A stretch of DNA of 64,000 nucleotides from Solirubrobacter soli DSM 22325 (GTDB lineage Bacteria; Actinomycetota; Thermoleophilia; Solirubrobacterales; Solirubrobacteraceae), in contig NZ_AUIK01000009.1 of NCBI RefSeq assembly GCF_000423665.1, forward strand, positions 62,001 to 126,000, read 5' to 3'. Shown piece after piece: positions 27,993 to 36,907 of this stretch (position 1 is the first letter of the stretch; each line of letters opens with the position of its first letter). A program made the translations under genes and the position numbers. The notes beneath the pieces were generated by a model. The model searched no databases and was not told the origin of the DNA. It saw only the letters and a program-made list of their open reading frames with translations.

Positions 27993-29423
27993 TTGTCTGC
28001 CCCCGCTCCCCTGGAAGACCGCGATGGCCCGCGCGATGAGTGCGGTGTCTTCGGCATAGTCGCGCCGGGGCGCGAGGTCGCCCGGCACACCTACTTCGCG
28101 CTCTACGCGCTCCAGCATCGCGGCCAGGAGTCGGCCGGCATCGCCACCAGCCAGAACGGCCACATCATGGCGATGCGCGACCAGGGCCTGGTCAACCAGG
28201 TCTTCGACGAGGCGAAGCTGCGCGCGCTGCAGGGGGACATGGCGGTCGGCCACGTCCGCTACTCCACGACCGGCGCGAACTCGTGGGAGAACTCGCAGCC
28301 TGTGTACCGCGCGGATCGCCGTGAGGTCGCGCTCGGCCACAACGGCAACCTCGTCAACGTGGTCGAGCTGCACACCGAGCTGCGCGAGAAGGGCGTCAAC
28401 TTCCGCAGCACCAGCGACAGCGAGATCATCGCCGCGCTCGTCTCCACGCACGAGGCCGACACCGTCGAGGACGCGCTCGTCGACGTGATCAGCCGCGTCG
28501 AGGGCGCCTACAGCACGGTCGTGATGACCGAGGACCGCGTCGTCGCCTTCCGCGACCCTCTCGGCCTGCGCCCGCTGAGCATCGGCATGCTCGGCGACCA
28601 CTACTGCGTGGCGTCCGAGACCTGCGCGTTCGACATCATCGGCGCCCAGTTCCTGCGCGACGTCCAGCCGGGCGAGATCGTCTCGATCACCGCCAAGGGC
28701 ATCCAGACGCGCCAGGCGGTTCCCAGCCCGCGCTCCGCGCTCTGCGTCTTCGAGCACATCTACTTCGCGCGCCCGGACTCCCGCCTCGGCGGCCAGGTCA
28801 TCCAGGTCTCGCGCGGCAAGATGGGCGAGATCCTCGCCCGCGAGGCGCCGGTCGACGCCGACCTCGTGATCCCGGTGCCCGACTCCGGCAACCCCGCCGC
28901 CCGCGGGTTCGCACGAGCGAGCGGCCTCCCGCAGGACGACGGCCTGATCAAGAACCGCTACGTCGCCCGTACCTTCATCCAGCCCGGCCAGGAGCTGCGC
29001 AAGCACGGCCTGCGGCTGAAGTTCAACCCGCTCCCCGAAGTCGTCGCGGGCAAGCGCATCGTCGTCGTGGACGACTCGATCGTGCGCGGCAACACGACGC
29101 GCCAGATCGTGCAGATGCTGCGCGACGCCGGGGCCAGCGAAGTGCATATGCGCATCTCCGCGCCGCCGATCCGCCACCCCTGTCATTACGGGATCGACAT
29201 GTCGACGCGCGAGGAGATGATCGCCCACAACCGCACGGAGGCCGAGGTGGCCGCCGAGCTGGGCGCCGACTCGCTCGCCTACCTGTCGCTCGAGGGCGTC
29301 TACGAGGCGATCAACGGCTCGCGCGAGACGCACTGCGACGCGTGCTTCAGTGGTACCTACCCACTGATCGGTACGTCCGCCAAGGACGCGTTCGAGAACG
29401 CGCTCCCGCTGGTTCGCGGCTGA
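27993..29423 (+). CDS. purF: Amidophosphoribosyltransferase
   Basis: 476 aa, the committed step (PRPP + glutamine to phosphoribosylamine). TTG start. Cys17 in DECGVFG is the glutaminase nucleophile after propeptide removal. The PRPP loop is VVVDDSIVRGNTTRQIV. Cysteines in TCAFDI, HPCHYGID and HCDACFSG match the [4Fe-4S]-cluster type of PurF known from Bacillus. purM usually follows purF in related genomes, but here a binding-protein gene follows instead. Upstream palindromes may be operators. Confidence 0.95.
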   Translation: MSAPAPLEDRDGPRDECGVFGIVAPGREVARHTYFALYALQHRGQESAGIATSQNGHIMAMRDQGLVNQVFDEAKLRALQGDMAVGHVRYSTTGANSWENSQPVYRADRREVALGHNGNLVNVVELHTELREKGVNFRSTSDSEIIAALVSTHEADTVEDALVDVISRVEGAYSTVVMTEDRVVAFRDPLGLRPLSIGMLGDHYCVASETCAFDIIGAQFLRDVQPGEIVSITAKGIQTRQAVPSPRSALCVFEHIYFARPDSRLGGQVIQVSRGKMGEILAREAPVDADLVIPVPDSGNPAARGFARASGLPQDDGLIKNRYVARTFIQPGQELRKHGLRLKFNPLPEVVAGKRIVVVDDSIVRGNTTRQIVQMLRDAGASEVHMRISAPPIRHPCHYGIDMSTREEMIAHNRTEAEVAAELGADSLAYLSLEGVYEAINGSRETHCDACFSGTYPLIGTSAKDAFENALPLVRG

Positions 29424-29465
29424 CGACTCGTCAAGAACCCTCAAGCCCCGCCGATGGCTGGGGTG

Positions 29466-31154
29466 ATGAGAAAGATCGCTGTTCCCGTATCGCTGGCGGC
29501 GCTCCTGCTCGCCGCCTGCGGCTCGACTGACACCAAGACGCCCGTCGCGAAGACCACGCGAGGCGGCACCCTGACCGTGCCGTGGTCGGGCGACGTCGAC
29601 TCGATCGACCCCGGCATCACCTACTACTCCGGCGGCTACATGGTCGCGGGCGTCACGCAGCGCACCCCGATCGCGTACGAGCCGGGGCGCGCCACGGCGC
29701 GGCCGGACCTCGCGACCGCGCTGCCGGAGGTCTCTGCCGACGGCAAGACGGTGACGCTCAAGCTGCGTTCCGGCGTGCGCTTCTCGCCGCCGGTGAAGCG
29801 CGAGGTCGTCGCCGCGGACGTCAAGTACGCGATCGAGCGGGGCTTCTTCCGCACGGTCAACAACCCGTACGCGCCGGCCTACTTCGGCGACATCGAGGGC
29901 GCCGAGCCGGGCGCCGCGCCGGGCACGAGGATCGCGGGGATCGAGACGCCCGACACGCACACGGTCGTCTTCAACCTGCGCCGCTCGACCGGCGGGACCC
30001 TGGCCGCCGCGCTCGTGCTGCCGCTCGCCGCGCCCGTGCCGCGCGAGTACGCGCTCACCTACGACCGCGAGAAGGTCACCGAGTACGGCACCCACCAGGT
30101 CGCCACCGGCCCGTACATGGTCGACACGTACGACCCGGGCACGAAGATCGTCCTCGTCCGCAACCCGAGCTGGGTCGCGAAGACCGACTACCGGCCCGCC
30201 TACCTGGACCGGATCGAGATGCCGCAGGGCAATGACGACGCGGCGATCGCGTCGATGAAGGTCCTGAAGGGCTCGCACATGGTCACGGGCGACTTCATGC
30301 TCCCGCCGGCGGTCCTCAAGGAAGCCGTCACGAAGCGTCCGTCGCAGCTGAAGCTCGTCGACTCCGGCGGCGGCCGCTGGGCGGCGCTGAACACCGCCGC
30401 GGCGCCGTTCGACGACCTCAACGTCCGCAAGGCCGTGCTCGCCGGGTTCAACCGCGAGGCGGTGCAGCTCGCGCTCGGCGGCAAGCGCGTCGGGACGATC
30501 GCCACCCACTTCCTGCCGCCGGGCGTCCCCGGGTTCGAGCAGGCGGGCGGCGTGAACGGCACGGGCGCGGACTATCTCGCGTCGCCGTCGGGCAATCCGG
30601 CGCTCGCGGCGTCCTACCTGAAGAAGGCCGGGTTCGCGTCCGGCCGCTACAGCGGCGAGCCGATCCTGATGGTCGGTCCCTCCGACGGCAACGGCCGCCA
30701 GATCGCGGAGATCGCCAAGGAGGCGTTCTCGAAGCTCGGGTTCGACGTGAAGCTGCGGCTGATGTCCCAGCAGGCCGTGATGACGAAGTACTGCGGTGCG
30801 CCTTCCGCGGCCGTCGCCGTCTGCCCGAACGTGGGCTGGTCGCGGGACTTCGCCGACGGTCAGACGTTCCTGGACCCGACGTTCAATGGCGAGCACATCA
30901 CGCCGGTCGGCAACGCGAACGTGTCGCAGCTGAACGTCGACTCCGTCAACGCCGCGATCGACCGCGCCACGACGGTGACCGACCCCGCCGCCCGCGCCGA
31001 CGCGTGGGGTCAGGTGGACCGCGAGATCACGGCGCAGGCCCCGGCCGTGCCGCTCGTGTGGGACAAGGTGCCGATGGCGTCGTCGGCCGACGTGAACGCC
31101 GTCGCGAACGAGAACCTGGGCGTCTGGGACTTCTCTTTCACGTCTCTGCATTAA
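29466..31154 (+). CDS. ABC transporter substrate-binding lipoprotein (family 5, peptide/nickel type)
   Basis: 562 aa from ATG 29466; an ATG at 29454 would add four residues. The signal peptide with lipobox (LLLAAC-GS) gives an acylated Cys, so the protein is membrane-anchored. SBP_bac_5 features: GGTLTVPWSGDVDSIDPG at the N-terminus, KLRSGVRFSPPVKREVVAADV, the ATGPYMV block and late LVWDKVPMAS. Members bind oligopeptides or other solutes for Dpp/Opp importers. No permease or ATPase genes are near, so it is an orphan component. It sits between purF and recQ on the same strand. Confidence 0.88.
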   Translation: MRKIAVPVSLAALLLAACGSTDTKTPVAKTTRGGTLTVPWSGDVDSIDPGITYYSGGYMVAGVTQRTPIAYEPGRATARPDLATALPEVSADGKTVTLKLRSGVRFSPPVKREVVAADVKYAIERGFFRTVNNPYAPAYFGDIEGAEPGAAPGTRIAGIETPDTHTVVFNLRRSTGGTLAAALVLPLAAPVPREYALTYDREKVTEYGTHQVATGPYMVDTYDPGTKIVLVRNPSWVAKTDYRPAYLDRIEMPQGNDDAAIASMKVLKGSHMVTGDFMLPPAVLKEAVTKRPSQLKLVDSGGGRWAALNTAAAPFDDLNVRKAVLAGFNREAVQLALGGKRVGTIATHFLPPGVPGFEQAGGVNGTGADYLASPSGNPALAASYLKKAGFASGRYSGEPILMVGPSDGNGRQIAEIAKEAFSKLGFDVKLRLMSQQAVMTKYCGAPSAAVAVCPNVGWSRDFADGQTFLDPTFNGEHITPVGNANVSQLNVDSVNAAIDRATTVTDPAARADAWGQVDREITAQAPAVPLVWDKVPMASSADVNAVANENLGVWDFSFTSLH

Positions 31155-31193
31155 CTCTGCAACAAAACTGCGCAATGTCCGGGGTGACGTCGG

Positions 31194-31218
31194 GGGCTGG
31201 CGGTAAGGTCGCCAGCCC
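31194..31218 (+). terminator. 9-bp hairpin directly before the recQ start codon
   Basis: GGGCTGGCG (31194-31202) pairs perfectly with CGCCAGCCC (31210-31218) around 7 nt; the next base is the G of the recQ GTG. The loop holds TAAGGT (31204-31209), a possible -10 box 9 nt from the start codon. So it may terminate the binding-protein mRNA, house the recQ promoter, or both. Confidence 0.5.
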
Positions 31219-33108
31219 GTGTCGCTCGCCTGGCTAGAGGAACCACCGCCCCCTACACAGACCTCACTGGATCTGGGGGCGGCGGACGGGCGTGTGCCGC
31301 GAGTACCCATCGCTCGCTCAGCCGACGTCGACGGCGCGCTGAGCGAGCTGTTCGGCTTCGAGGCGTTCCGGCCCGGCCAGCGTGAGGCGGTCGAGGCCGC
31401 CCGAGGTGGCCGCGACGTGCTCGTGGTGATGCCCACCGGATCGGGCAAGTCGCTCTGTTACCAGCTCCCGGCGCTGATGCGGACGGACCTCACGCTGGTG
31501 GTCTCGCCGCTGGTGTCGCTGATGCAGGACCAGGTCGAGGCGCTGCACGCCGTCGCGCCCGGCCGGGTCGCGCTGGTCAACGCGCAGCAGGACTCGCGCA
31601 CGAACCGGCTCGCGGTCGAGCACGCGATCTCCGGTCAGGTACGGCTGCTCTACGTCGCGCCGGAGCGGTTCGCCTCGCCCGGCTTCCTCGAACGCATCCG
31701 CCACGCGGAGATCGGGCTGTTCGTGGTCGACGAGGCGCACTGCGTATCCCAGTGGGGGCACGACTTCCGGCCGGAGTACTTCCGCCTCGCCGACGCGGCG
31801 CGGTGGCTCGGCGCGGAGGCGATCCTGGCCTCGACCGCGACGGCGACGCCCGAGGTGGCGGCGGACATCGTGTCGCGGCTCGGCCTGCGGGAACCGGTCC
31901 ACGTGGCGACGGGGTTCGATCGCCCGAACCTCACGTTCTCGGTCGTGGACTGCCCGAACAAGGAGGCGGTCGGCCGGCGGATCGTCGCGGCGCTCTCAGA
32001 GCCGGACGCGCTGCCCGCGATCGTCTACGCCGGCACGCGCTCGGAGTGCGACCGGCTGTCCGACCGCCTGGGGCATGAGCTCGGGGTCGAGGTGGTCGCG
32101 TACCACGCCGGCCTGCCGCGGGACGTGCGCGCGGACGTCCAGCGGCGCTTCATGAACGGCGAGGCGCCGGTCGTCGTCGCCACCAACGCGTTCGGGATGG
32201 GCGTCGACAAGCCCGACGTGCGGACGGTCTGCCACGAGTCGGTGCCGTCGTCGATCGAGGCCTACTACCAGGAAGCCGGCCGCGCGGGGCGGGATGGCCT
32301 GCCGGCGCGCTGCCTGCTGTTCGCCACGGGCCGCGACAAGGGCCTGCACGTGTTCTTCATCGAGCGCGCGGCGGTGCCGGAGGACCTCCTGAAGGCGACG
32401 GCGCGGGCCATCGTGCGCGCGGCCGAGGGCTCGCCGCCGCGGTACAACCTGCACCTCAACGAGCTCGCTGCCGAGGGGGAGGAGGACGCGGTGCGCGCCG
32501 TCGTGGGCTACATGGCCCGCGCGGGCGTCATCCAGCCCGCGCCGTCCGCCCCGGACCGCGTCGTCGGGCGGGTCGTCGGCGTCTGGGACCGGTCCACGCT
32601 CGCGGCCTGCAAGGCGGCGACGCAGGAGGGCACGAAGGTTCGCTGGCGCCAGTACCGCTCGGTGTGGGCGTGGGTGGAGGGCGACAGCTGCCGGCGGCGT
32701 GGCATCCTGCGCCACTTCGGCGACCGGTCGGACCCGGAGCCCGCTGGTGCCTGCTGCGACGTGTGCGATCCCAGCACGATTCCGGAGGCGCCGGCCGCGC
32801 GCCAGCCGATGCTCGCGCCCGCCGATGACCTCGACTCGGCGATCGTCGACGTGGTGTCCCGCGCCGTGCCCGCGGTGGGGCGCAACCGGTGTGCCGAGAT
32901 CCTGCGGGGGCGTCGGTCGAAGGCGATCGTCCAGCACTCCTACGACGGACTGCCCAGCTACGGCGCGTACCGCGACCTGCGGGCCGACGACGTGCTGGCG
33001 GCGATCGACGCGCTGGTCGAATCCGGGCGCCTGCGGGCGACGGAAGCGCGGTTCCCCAAACTGGAGGCCGTGCGCATCCTTCCCTTCACGCAAATGCGAG
33101 CCGCATGA
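31219..33108 (+). CDS. recQ: ATP-dependent DNA helicase RecQ
   Basis: 629 aa, 3'-5' superfamily 2 helicase in recombinational repair. Motif I MPTGSGKSLCYQLP, motif II VVDEAHCVSQWGHDFRPEY, motif VI YYQEAGRAGRDG. The RQC region has the zinc-binding cysteines (ACKAAT, SCRRRGILRHFGD, CCDVCD) followed by a winged helix ending near the C-terminus. An HRDC domain is not evident, so it is a medium-length RecQ. The GTG start abuts a hairpin with no room for a ribosome binding site, suggesting leaderless initiation. ATGA overlap with purN is an unusual coupling. Confidence 0.95.
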   Translation: MSLAWLEEPPPPTQTSLDLGAADGRVPRVPIARSADVDGALSELFGFEAFRPGQREAVEAARGGRDVLVVMPTGSGKSLCYQLPALMRTDLTLVVSPLVSLMQDQVEALHAVAPGRVALVNAQQDSRTNRLAVEHAISGQVRLLYVAPERFASPGFLERIRHAEIGLFVVDEAHCVSQWGHDFRPEYFRLADAARWLGAEAILASTATATPEVAADIVSRLGLREPVHVATGFDRPNLTFSVVDCPNKEAVGRRIVAALSEPDALPAIVYAGTRSECDRLSDRLGHELGVEVVAYHAGLPRDVRADVQRRFMNGEAPVVVATNAFGMGVDKPDVRTVCHESVPSSIEAYYQEAGRAGRDGLPARCLLFATGRDKGLHVFFIERAAVPEDLLKATARAIVRAAEGSPPRYNLHLNELAAEGEEDAVRAVVGYMARAGVIQPAPSAPDRVVGRVVGVWDRSTLAACKAATQEGTKVRWRQYRSVWAWVEGDSCRRRGILRHFGDRSDPEPAGACCDVCDPSTIPEAPAARQPMLAPADDLDSAIVDVVSRAVPAVGRNRCAEILRGRRSKAIVQHSYDGLPSYGAYRDLRADDVLAAIDALVESGRLRATEARFPKLEAVRILPFTQMRAA

Positions 33109-33725
33109 CCCGTCTCCGAGTTGGGGTGCTCGCCTCCGGCGCGGGCACCAATCTGCAGGCGATCCTCGATCGCGTCCACGGCCACGAGGCCGAGGTGGTC
33201 GCCGTCGGCTCGGACAAGCCCGGCGCGGAAGCGCTGGGCCGCGCGCTGGCGCTCGGCATCGACACGGCGGACTTCCCGCGCGACGCGTACCCGGACCGCG
33301 AGGCGCGTGACATCGCGATCGCCGAGTGGCTGGTCTCCCGCGATGTCGAGCTGGTCGTGCTGGCGGGCTACATGCAGCTGGTCAGCTCGGCGTTCCTGGC
33401 CGCGTTCCCGCTGCGCGTGATCAACGTGCACCCGGCGCTGCTGCCGGCGTTCCCGGGCATCCACGCGGTCGAGCAGGCGCTCGACTACGGCGTCAAGGTC
33501 TTCGGCGTCACCGTCCATTTCGTGGACGAGGGCATCGATTCCGGCCCGATCATCCTCCAGCAGGCGATCGAGCTGCCGGAGGCGACCGATCCGGCAGAGG
33601 TGCGTGAGGCGCTGCGGCCGATCGAGCACGAGTTGCTGACCGGAGCGGTGCGGCTGATCGCCAGCGGGACCGTCCGCCCGGATCCGTCCCACCCGCGGCG
33701 CGTGTTGGTCGGAGGAACGCCGTGA
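33105..33725 (+). CDS. purN: Phosphoribosylglycinamide formyltransferase
   Basis: 206 aa, step 3 of purine synthesis using 10-formyl-THF. Signatures: VGVLASGAGTNLQAILD (ribose phosphate site), NVHPALLPAFPGIHAVEQAL (catalytic Asn and His) and HFVDEGIDSGPII (catalytic Asp). ATG overlaps the recQ stop; the end overlaps purH (GTGA). Confidence 0.95.
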   Translation: MTRLRVGVLASGAGTNLQAILDRVHGHEAEVVAVGSDKPGAEALGRALALGIDTADFPRDAYPDREARDIAIAEWLVSRDVELVVLAGYMQLVSSAFLAAFPLRVINVHPALLPAFPGIHAVEQALDYGVKVFGVTVHFVDEGIDSGPIILQQAIELPEATDPAEVREALRPIEHELLTGAVRLIASGTVRPDPSHPRRVLVGGTP

Positions 33726-35332
33726 CGTCGGCTCCAGGTATGGTCCGCGACTCGATGGAGGCGATGGTGCAGCCGGGTGAGGTCCGCGTGCAGCGCGCGC
33801 TGCTGTCGGTGTCGGACAAGACGGGGATCGTCGAGTTCGCGCGCGGGTTGGCGTCGCTGGGCGTCGAGCTGCTGTCGACCGGCGGCACCGCGACCGCGCT
33901 GCGCGAGAGCGGGCTCGAGGTCCGCTCGGTCGAGGACTTCACGGGCTTTCCGGAGATCATGGGCGGGCGCGTCAAGACGCTGCACCCGAAGATCTACGCG
34001 GGTGTGCTCGCGCTGCGCGACAACGCGGAGCACATGGCGGCGGCCGCCGAGCACGAGGTCGAGTTCGTCGACCTGGTGTGCGTGAACCTCTACCCGTTCG
34101 AGCAGACCGCGGCGCGCCGCGGCGCGACGGACCACGAGGTGATCGAGAACATCGACATCGGCGGGCCGACGATGATCCGCGCGTCGGCGAAGAACTTCGG
34201 CTTCACCGCGGTGGTCGTCAACCCGGCCAGCTACGACGCGGTGATCGCCGAGCTCAAGGACGCCGGCGGCAAGCTGTCACTCGGCACGCGCGAGTCCCTG
34301 GCCGCCGAGGCGTTCTCCTACACCGCCCGCTACGACAGCGCGATCTCGCGCTGGTTCGTCGAGAAGCAGGACGACTTCCCGCCGCTGCTGCTCAACGCCT
34401 ACGAGAAGGTCACCGACCTCGCGTACGGCGAGAACCCGCACCAGCGCGCGGCGTACTACTCGCAGGCCGGCGCGCGCATGCACGTGCTCTCGATGGTGCG
34501 GCAGCTGGGCGGCAAGGAGCTCTCGTTCAACAACGTGCTCGACCTGAACTCCGCGCGGTTGCTGACGCAGGAGTTCGAGCTGCCGGCGTGCACGATCATC
34601 AAGCACAACAACCCGTGCGGCGTGGCCGTCGGCGGGTCGGTGCTGGAGGCCTACTCCGCGGCGTTCGCGTGCGACCCGGTGTCGGCGTTCGGGGGCGTGA
34701 TCTGTGTCAACCGCGCCGTCGACGCGGGCTTCGCCGAGGCGCTGCTCAAGCAGTTCTGCGAGGTCATCATCGCCCCGTCGTTCACGGACGAGGCGCTCGA
34801 GCTGCTCTCGTCCAAGCCGAACATGCGCATCCTCGAGGACGGCGAGCGGCGTGGCGTCAACGTCGCCGAGCGCGACATCAAGCGCGTGATGGGCGGCCTG
34901 CTCGTCCAGGACCGCGACATGGGCCTCGAGGACCGCACGGAGATGCAGGTCGTCACCGAGCGCAAGCCGACCGAGGCCGAGTGGGGCGAGATGCTCTTCG
35001 CCTGGAAGGTCTGCAAGCACGTGCGCTCCAACGCGATCGTGCTGTCCAACGACCTCGCGTCGGTGGGGATCGGCGCGGGCCAGATGTCGCGGGTGGACTC
35101 CGTGCGCCTGGCGATCGAGAAGGCCCGGGACGCCGGCTCGTCGCTGCTCGGGGCCGCACTGGCCTCGGACGCGTTCTTCCCCTTCTCCGACGGCCCGCAA
35201 CTGGCCGTCGACGCGGGGGTCACCGCGATCATCCAGCCGGGCGGGTCCAAGCGCGACCCCGAGGTCATCGAGGCCGCCGACGCCGCCGGGATCTCGATGG
35301 TCCTGACGCACCGCCGCCACTTCAAGCACTGA
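33722..35332 (+). CDS. purH: Bifunctional AICAR formyltransferase/IMP cyclohydrolase
   Basis: 536 aa, last two steps to IMP. The N-terminal MGS-like cyclohydrolase domain contains ALLSVSDKTGIVEFARGL and TGGTATALRESG, with NIDIGGPTMIRAS. The formyltransferase domain has KHNNPCGVAVG (catalytic Lys-His) and GENPHQRAAYY. GTG 33722 has GGAGG 6 nt upstream and overlaps the purN stop. It ends the second purine block. Confidence 0.96.
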   Translation: MTSAPGMVRDSMEAMVQPGEVRVQRALLSVSDKTGIVEFARGLASLGVELLSTGGTATALRESGLEVRSVEDFTGFPEIMGGRVKTLHPKIYAGVLALRDNAEHMAAAAEHEVEFVDLVCVNLYPFEQTAARRGATDHEVIENIDIGGPTMIRASAKNFGFTAVVVNPASYDAVIAELKDAGGKLSLGTRESLAAEAFSYTARYDSAISRWFVEKQDDFPPLLLNAYEKVTDLAYGENPHQRAAYYSQAGARMHVLSMVRQLGGKELSFNNVLDLNSARLLTQEFELPACTIIKHNNPCGVAVGGSVLEAYSAAFACDPVSAFGGVICVNRAVDAGFAEALLKQFCEVIIAPSFTDEALELLSSKPNMRILEDGERRGVNVAERDIKRVMGGLLVQDRDMGLEDRTEMQVVTERKPTEAEWGEMLFAWKVCKHVRSNAIVLSNDLASVGIGAGQMSRVDSVRLAIEKARDAGSSLLGAALASDAFFPFSDGPQLAVDAGVTAIIQPGGSKRDPEVIEAADAAGISMVLTHRRHFKH

Positions 35333-35341
35333 CGCACCGGG

Positions 35342-35347
35342 TAGCGT
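35342..35347 (+). promoter_or_regulatory. -10 box TAGCGT for small membrane protein gene
   Basis: TAGCGT ends 7 nt before ATG 35355, the leaderless spacing used elsewhere in this window. Confidence 0.45.
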
Positions 35348-35354
35348 GCCGGCC

Positions 35355-35723
35355 ATGCAGGCACGAACGATCGCGAAGCAGGTCGCGTACGGGCGGATCG
35401 CCATCGGCGCCGCGCTGCTCCTCAAGCCGGACCTGGTCACCCGCGGGTGGGTGGGTCCGGTGACCGACTCGCCCGGCGGGCGGGTGCTCGCCGTCGCGTT
35501 CGGGGCGCGCGACCTCGCGGTCGGCCTCGGGGCCGCGGCCGCGCTGCACCGCGGGTCCGGCGAGCGCCCGTGGCTCCTCGCGGCGGCGTTCACGGACACG
35601 GTCGACGCGCTGGCGACGTACGCCGCGCTCCGCTCGCTCCCGTCCCCGGGCGGGCCGGGTACGGTCGCCCTGGCGGCCGGCAGCGCCGCGGTCGGCGCCT
35701 GGACCGCGGCTGCGCTCGACTAG
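35355..35723 (+). CDS. Small four-helix membrane protein, unknown function
   Basis: 122 aa from ATG 35355. Hydrophobic segments lie around residues 10-26, 42-63, 71-91 and 100-120, giving about four helices; DLAVGLGAAAALHRGS and AAAFTDTVDALATY carry the few charged residues. The pattern is typical of small actinobacterial DUF4267-like membrane proteins, but I cannot fix the family. It is convergent with the TetR gene (4-nt overlap). Confidence 0.65.
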   Translation: MQARTIAKQVAYGRIAIGAALLLKPDLVTRGWVGPVTDSPGGRVLAVAFGARDLAVGLGAAAALHRGSGERPWLLAAAFTDTVDALATYAALRSLPSPGGPGTVALAAGSAAVGAWTAAALD

Positions 35724-36358
35724 GCCTGGCTCGGCGCGTCGGCGCCGTAGAGCACGCGGGTCCAGATCGTCGTGAGCGTGTGGGCGACGGTCTCGCGCGG
35801 CACGTCCGACGGCTGGCGGCCGAGCGAGCGGTTCAGGTAGCGCTCCATCATCCACACGAGCGCGCGGGCGGTCTCGGCGGCGTCGAGCGGCAGGACCCGG
35901 CCGGCCTCGATCTCAGCCTCGATGTGATGGGTCGTGACGTCGATGAAGGACTGCACGAGCGCGCCGTAGACCTCCTCGACCTCTGGGTCGTCGGCGGCCG
36001 CGTCGGCCAGCGCGCGCAGGACTGGGCCCTGCGTGGCGTAGACCTCGACGATGCCCTCCATCGCCTCGCGCGCGAGCGCGGGCCCGTCGCCGGAACCGGT
36101 GTACCAGCGCTGCGACATCGTCCGCAGCTCGCCGCGCAGATGCTCGACGACACGCAGGATCAGCGCGTGCCGGTCCTTGAAGTAGACGTAGAACGATGGC
36201 CGCGACAGGTCGGTCCGGCGCATGACCTCGTCGACCGTCAGCTCGCGGAAGGACCGTTCGCGCAGCAGGGACTCCGCCGCGGCCACGATCTCGGCCTCGG
36301 CGACCTCTGGGGTCCTCCTCCGACGGCGACCCCCCATCTCCACACCGCCTACGCTCAC
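35720..36358 (-). CDS. TetR-family transcriptional regulator
   Basis: 212 aa from GTG 36358, placed 9 nt after a TAGGCT box; ATG 36337 (start MGGRRRRR) is the alternative. The N-terminal HTH (about residues 20-65) has ELTVDEVMRRTDLSRPSFYVYFKDRHAL, the TetR recognition helix. The ligand-binding half is all-helical, with the TetR_C-like VLRALADAAADDPEVEEVY. Target genes are unknown; the convergent membrane-protein gene is a candidate neighbour only. Confidence 0.9.
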   Translation of the reverse strand: MSVGGVEMGGRRRRRTPEVAEAEIVAAAESLLRERSFRELTVDEVMRRTDLSRPSFYVYFKDRHALILRVVEHLRGELRTMSQRWYTGSGDGPALAREAMEGIVEVYATQGPVLRALADAAADDPEVEEVYGALVQSFIDVTTHHIEAEIEAGRVLPLDAAETARALVWMMERYLNRSLGRQPSDVPRETVAHTLTTIWTRVLYGADAPSQA

Positions 36359-36367
36359 CCTCGCGCA

Positions 36368-36373
36368 AGCCTA
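36368..36373 (-). promoter_or_regulatory. -10 box TAGGCT for TetR gene
   Basis: Read leftward, TAGGCT ends 9 nt before the GTG at 36358, fitting leaderless transcription. Confidence 0.4.
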
Positions 36374-36381
36374 CTGCGCGC

Positions 36382-36387
36382 TAGAGT
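36382..36387 (+). promoter_or_regulatory. -10 box TAGAGT for tRNA-Lys
   Basis: TAGAGT lies 12 nt upstream of the tRNA-Lys 5' end; no convincing -35 box. Confidence 0.4.
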
Positions 36388-36399
36388 CGGACGCGTCGG

Positions 36400-36471
36400 G
36401 CCGCCGTAGCTCAGCGGTAGAGCAACGGACTTTTAATCCGATGTGCGCAGGTTCGATCCCTGCCGGCGGCA
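36400..36471 (+). tRNA. tRNA-Lys (anticodon TTT)
   Basis: Acceptor arms GCCGCCG (36400-36406) and CGGCGGC (36464-36470) pair perfectly. D arm GCTC/GAGC, anticodon loop CTTTTAA, T arm GCAGG-TTCGATC-CCTGC. The top anticodon pair is A-A. CCA is not encoded. Confidence 0.96.
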
Positions 36472-36504
36472 CTCATTTCTCAAGACATCGCCCGTCCCTG
36501 CCGA

Positions 36505-36693
36505 TTGACGCGGCCAAGGGAGGCTCCGTACACCCAACGAGAGCTGGAGAAGGCGATGCAGATCCCAGGCGCGCACATCGTGACGCTGCACAACCCCGTG
36601 TCGTACACCCCCGCCCAGATCGACAAGGCGGCGGCCATTGCCCACACCCTTCAGCGCGGGCAGTTCGTGCTGTGCGAGCCCCCGCGCCGATGA
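36505..36693 (+). CDS. Small hypothetical protein (up to 62 aa)
   Basis: TTG at 36505 gives 62 residues; ATG 36556 would give 45. The sequence includes YTQRELEKAMQIPG and TPAQIDKAAAIAHTLQRGQF and looks like a short helical protein. Its stop overlaps the next ATG by 4 nt (ATGA), which is the main support for it being real. No family recognised. Confidence 0.45.
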   Translation: MTRPREAPYTQRELEKAMQIPGAHIVTLHNPVSYTPAQIDKAAAIAHTLQRGQFVLCEPPRR

Positions 36694-36890
36694 GCCTCGG
36701 GGATACGGTCGTCTGGCTGCCCGAGCCGTTCGTCCACGGCACGGGCACCGTCACCGACTTCAACGAGATCGGGTGGATCGAGGTCGTCTGGCAGAGCGGC
36801 GAGCTCGGCCTCTACTGCCCGAGCGCCCTCGAGCAGGCCGACCTCTGGGAACAGGCCCAGGTGGAGGCCGCGCTCCGTAGGTTCATCTGA
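36690..36890 (+). CDS. Small hypothetical protein, probable beta-barrel fold (66 aa)
   Basis: ATG overlaps the previous stop. The sequence SLGDTVVWLPEPFVHGTGTVTDFNEIGWIEVVW has the rhythm of an SH3-like or KOW-like beta barrel (strand, turn with Gly, strand), with an acidic helical C-terminus. No family recognised; kept as a gene because of the overlap and good codon use. Confidence 0.5.
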   Translation: MSLGDTVVWLPEPFVHGTGTVTDFNEIGWIEVVWQSGELGLYCPSALEQADLWEQAQVEAALRRFI

Positions 36891-36907
36891 CCCGTCACAC
36901 TGGACGG

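Noticed and set aside
29422..29434. 13-nt palindrome at the purF stop as terminator
   Set aside because: Only a 6-bp stem with a 1-nt centre, cannot form a stable hairpin; likely chance.
27861..31448. 1195-codon leftward frame opposite purF and the binding protein gene
   Set aside because: Both rightward genes have clear family motifs; the antisense frame is low-complexity and starts inside recQ.
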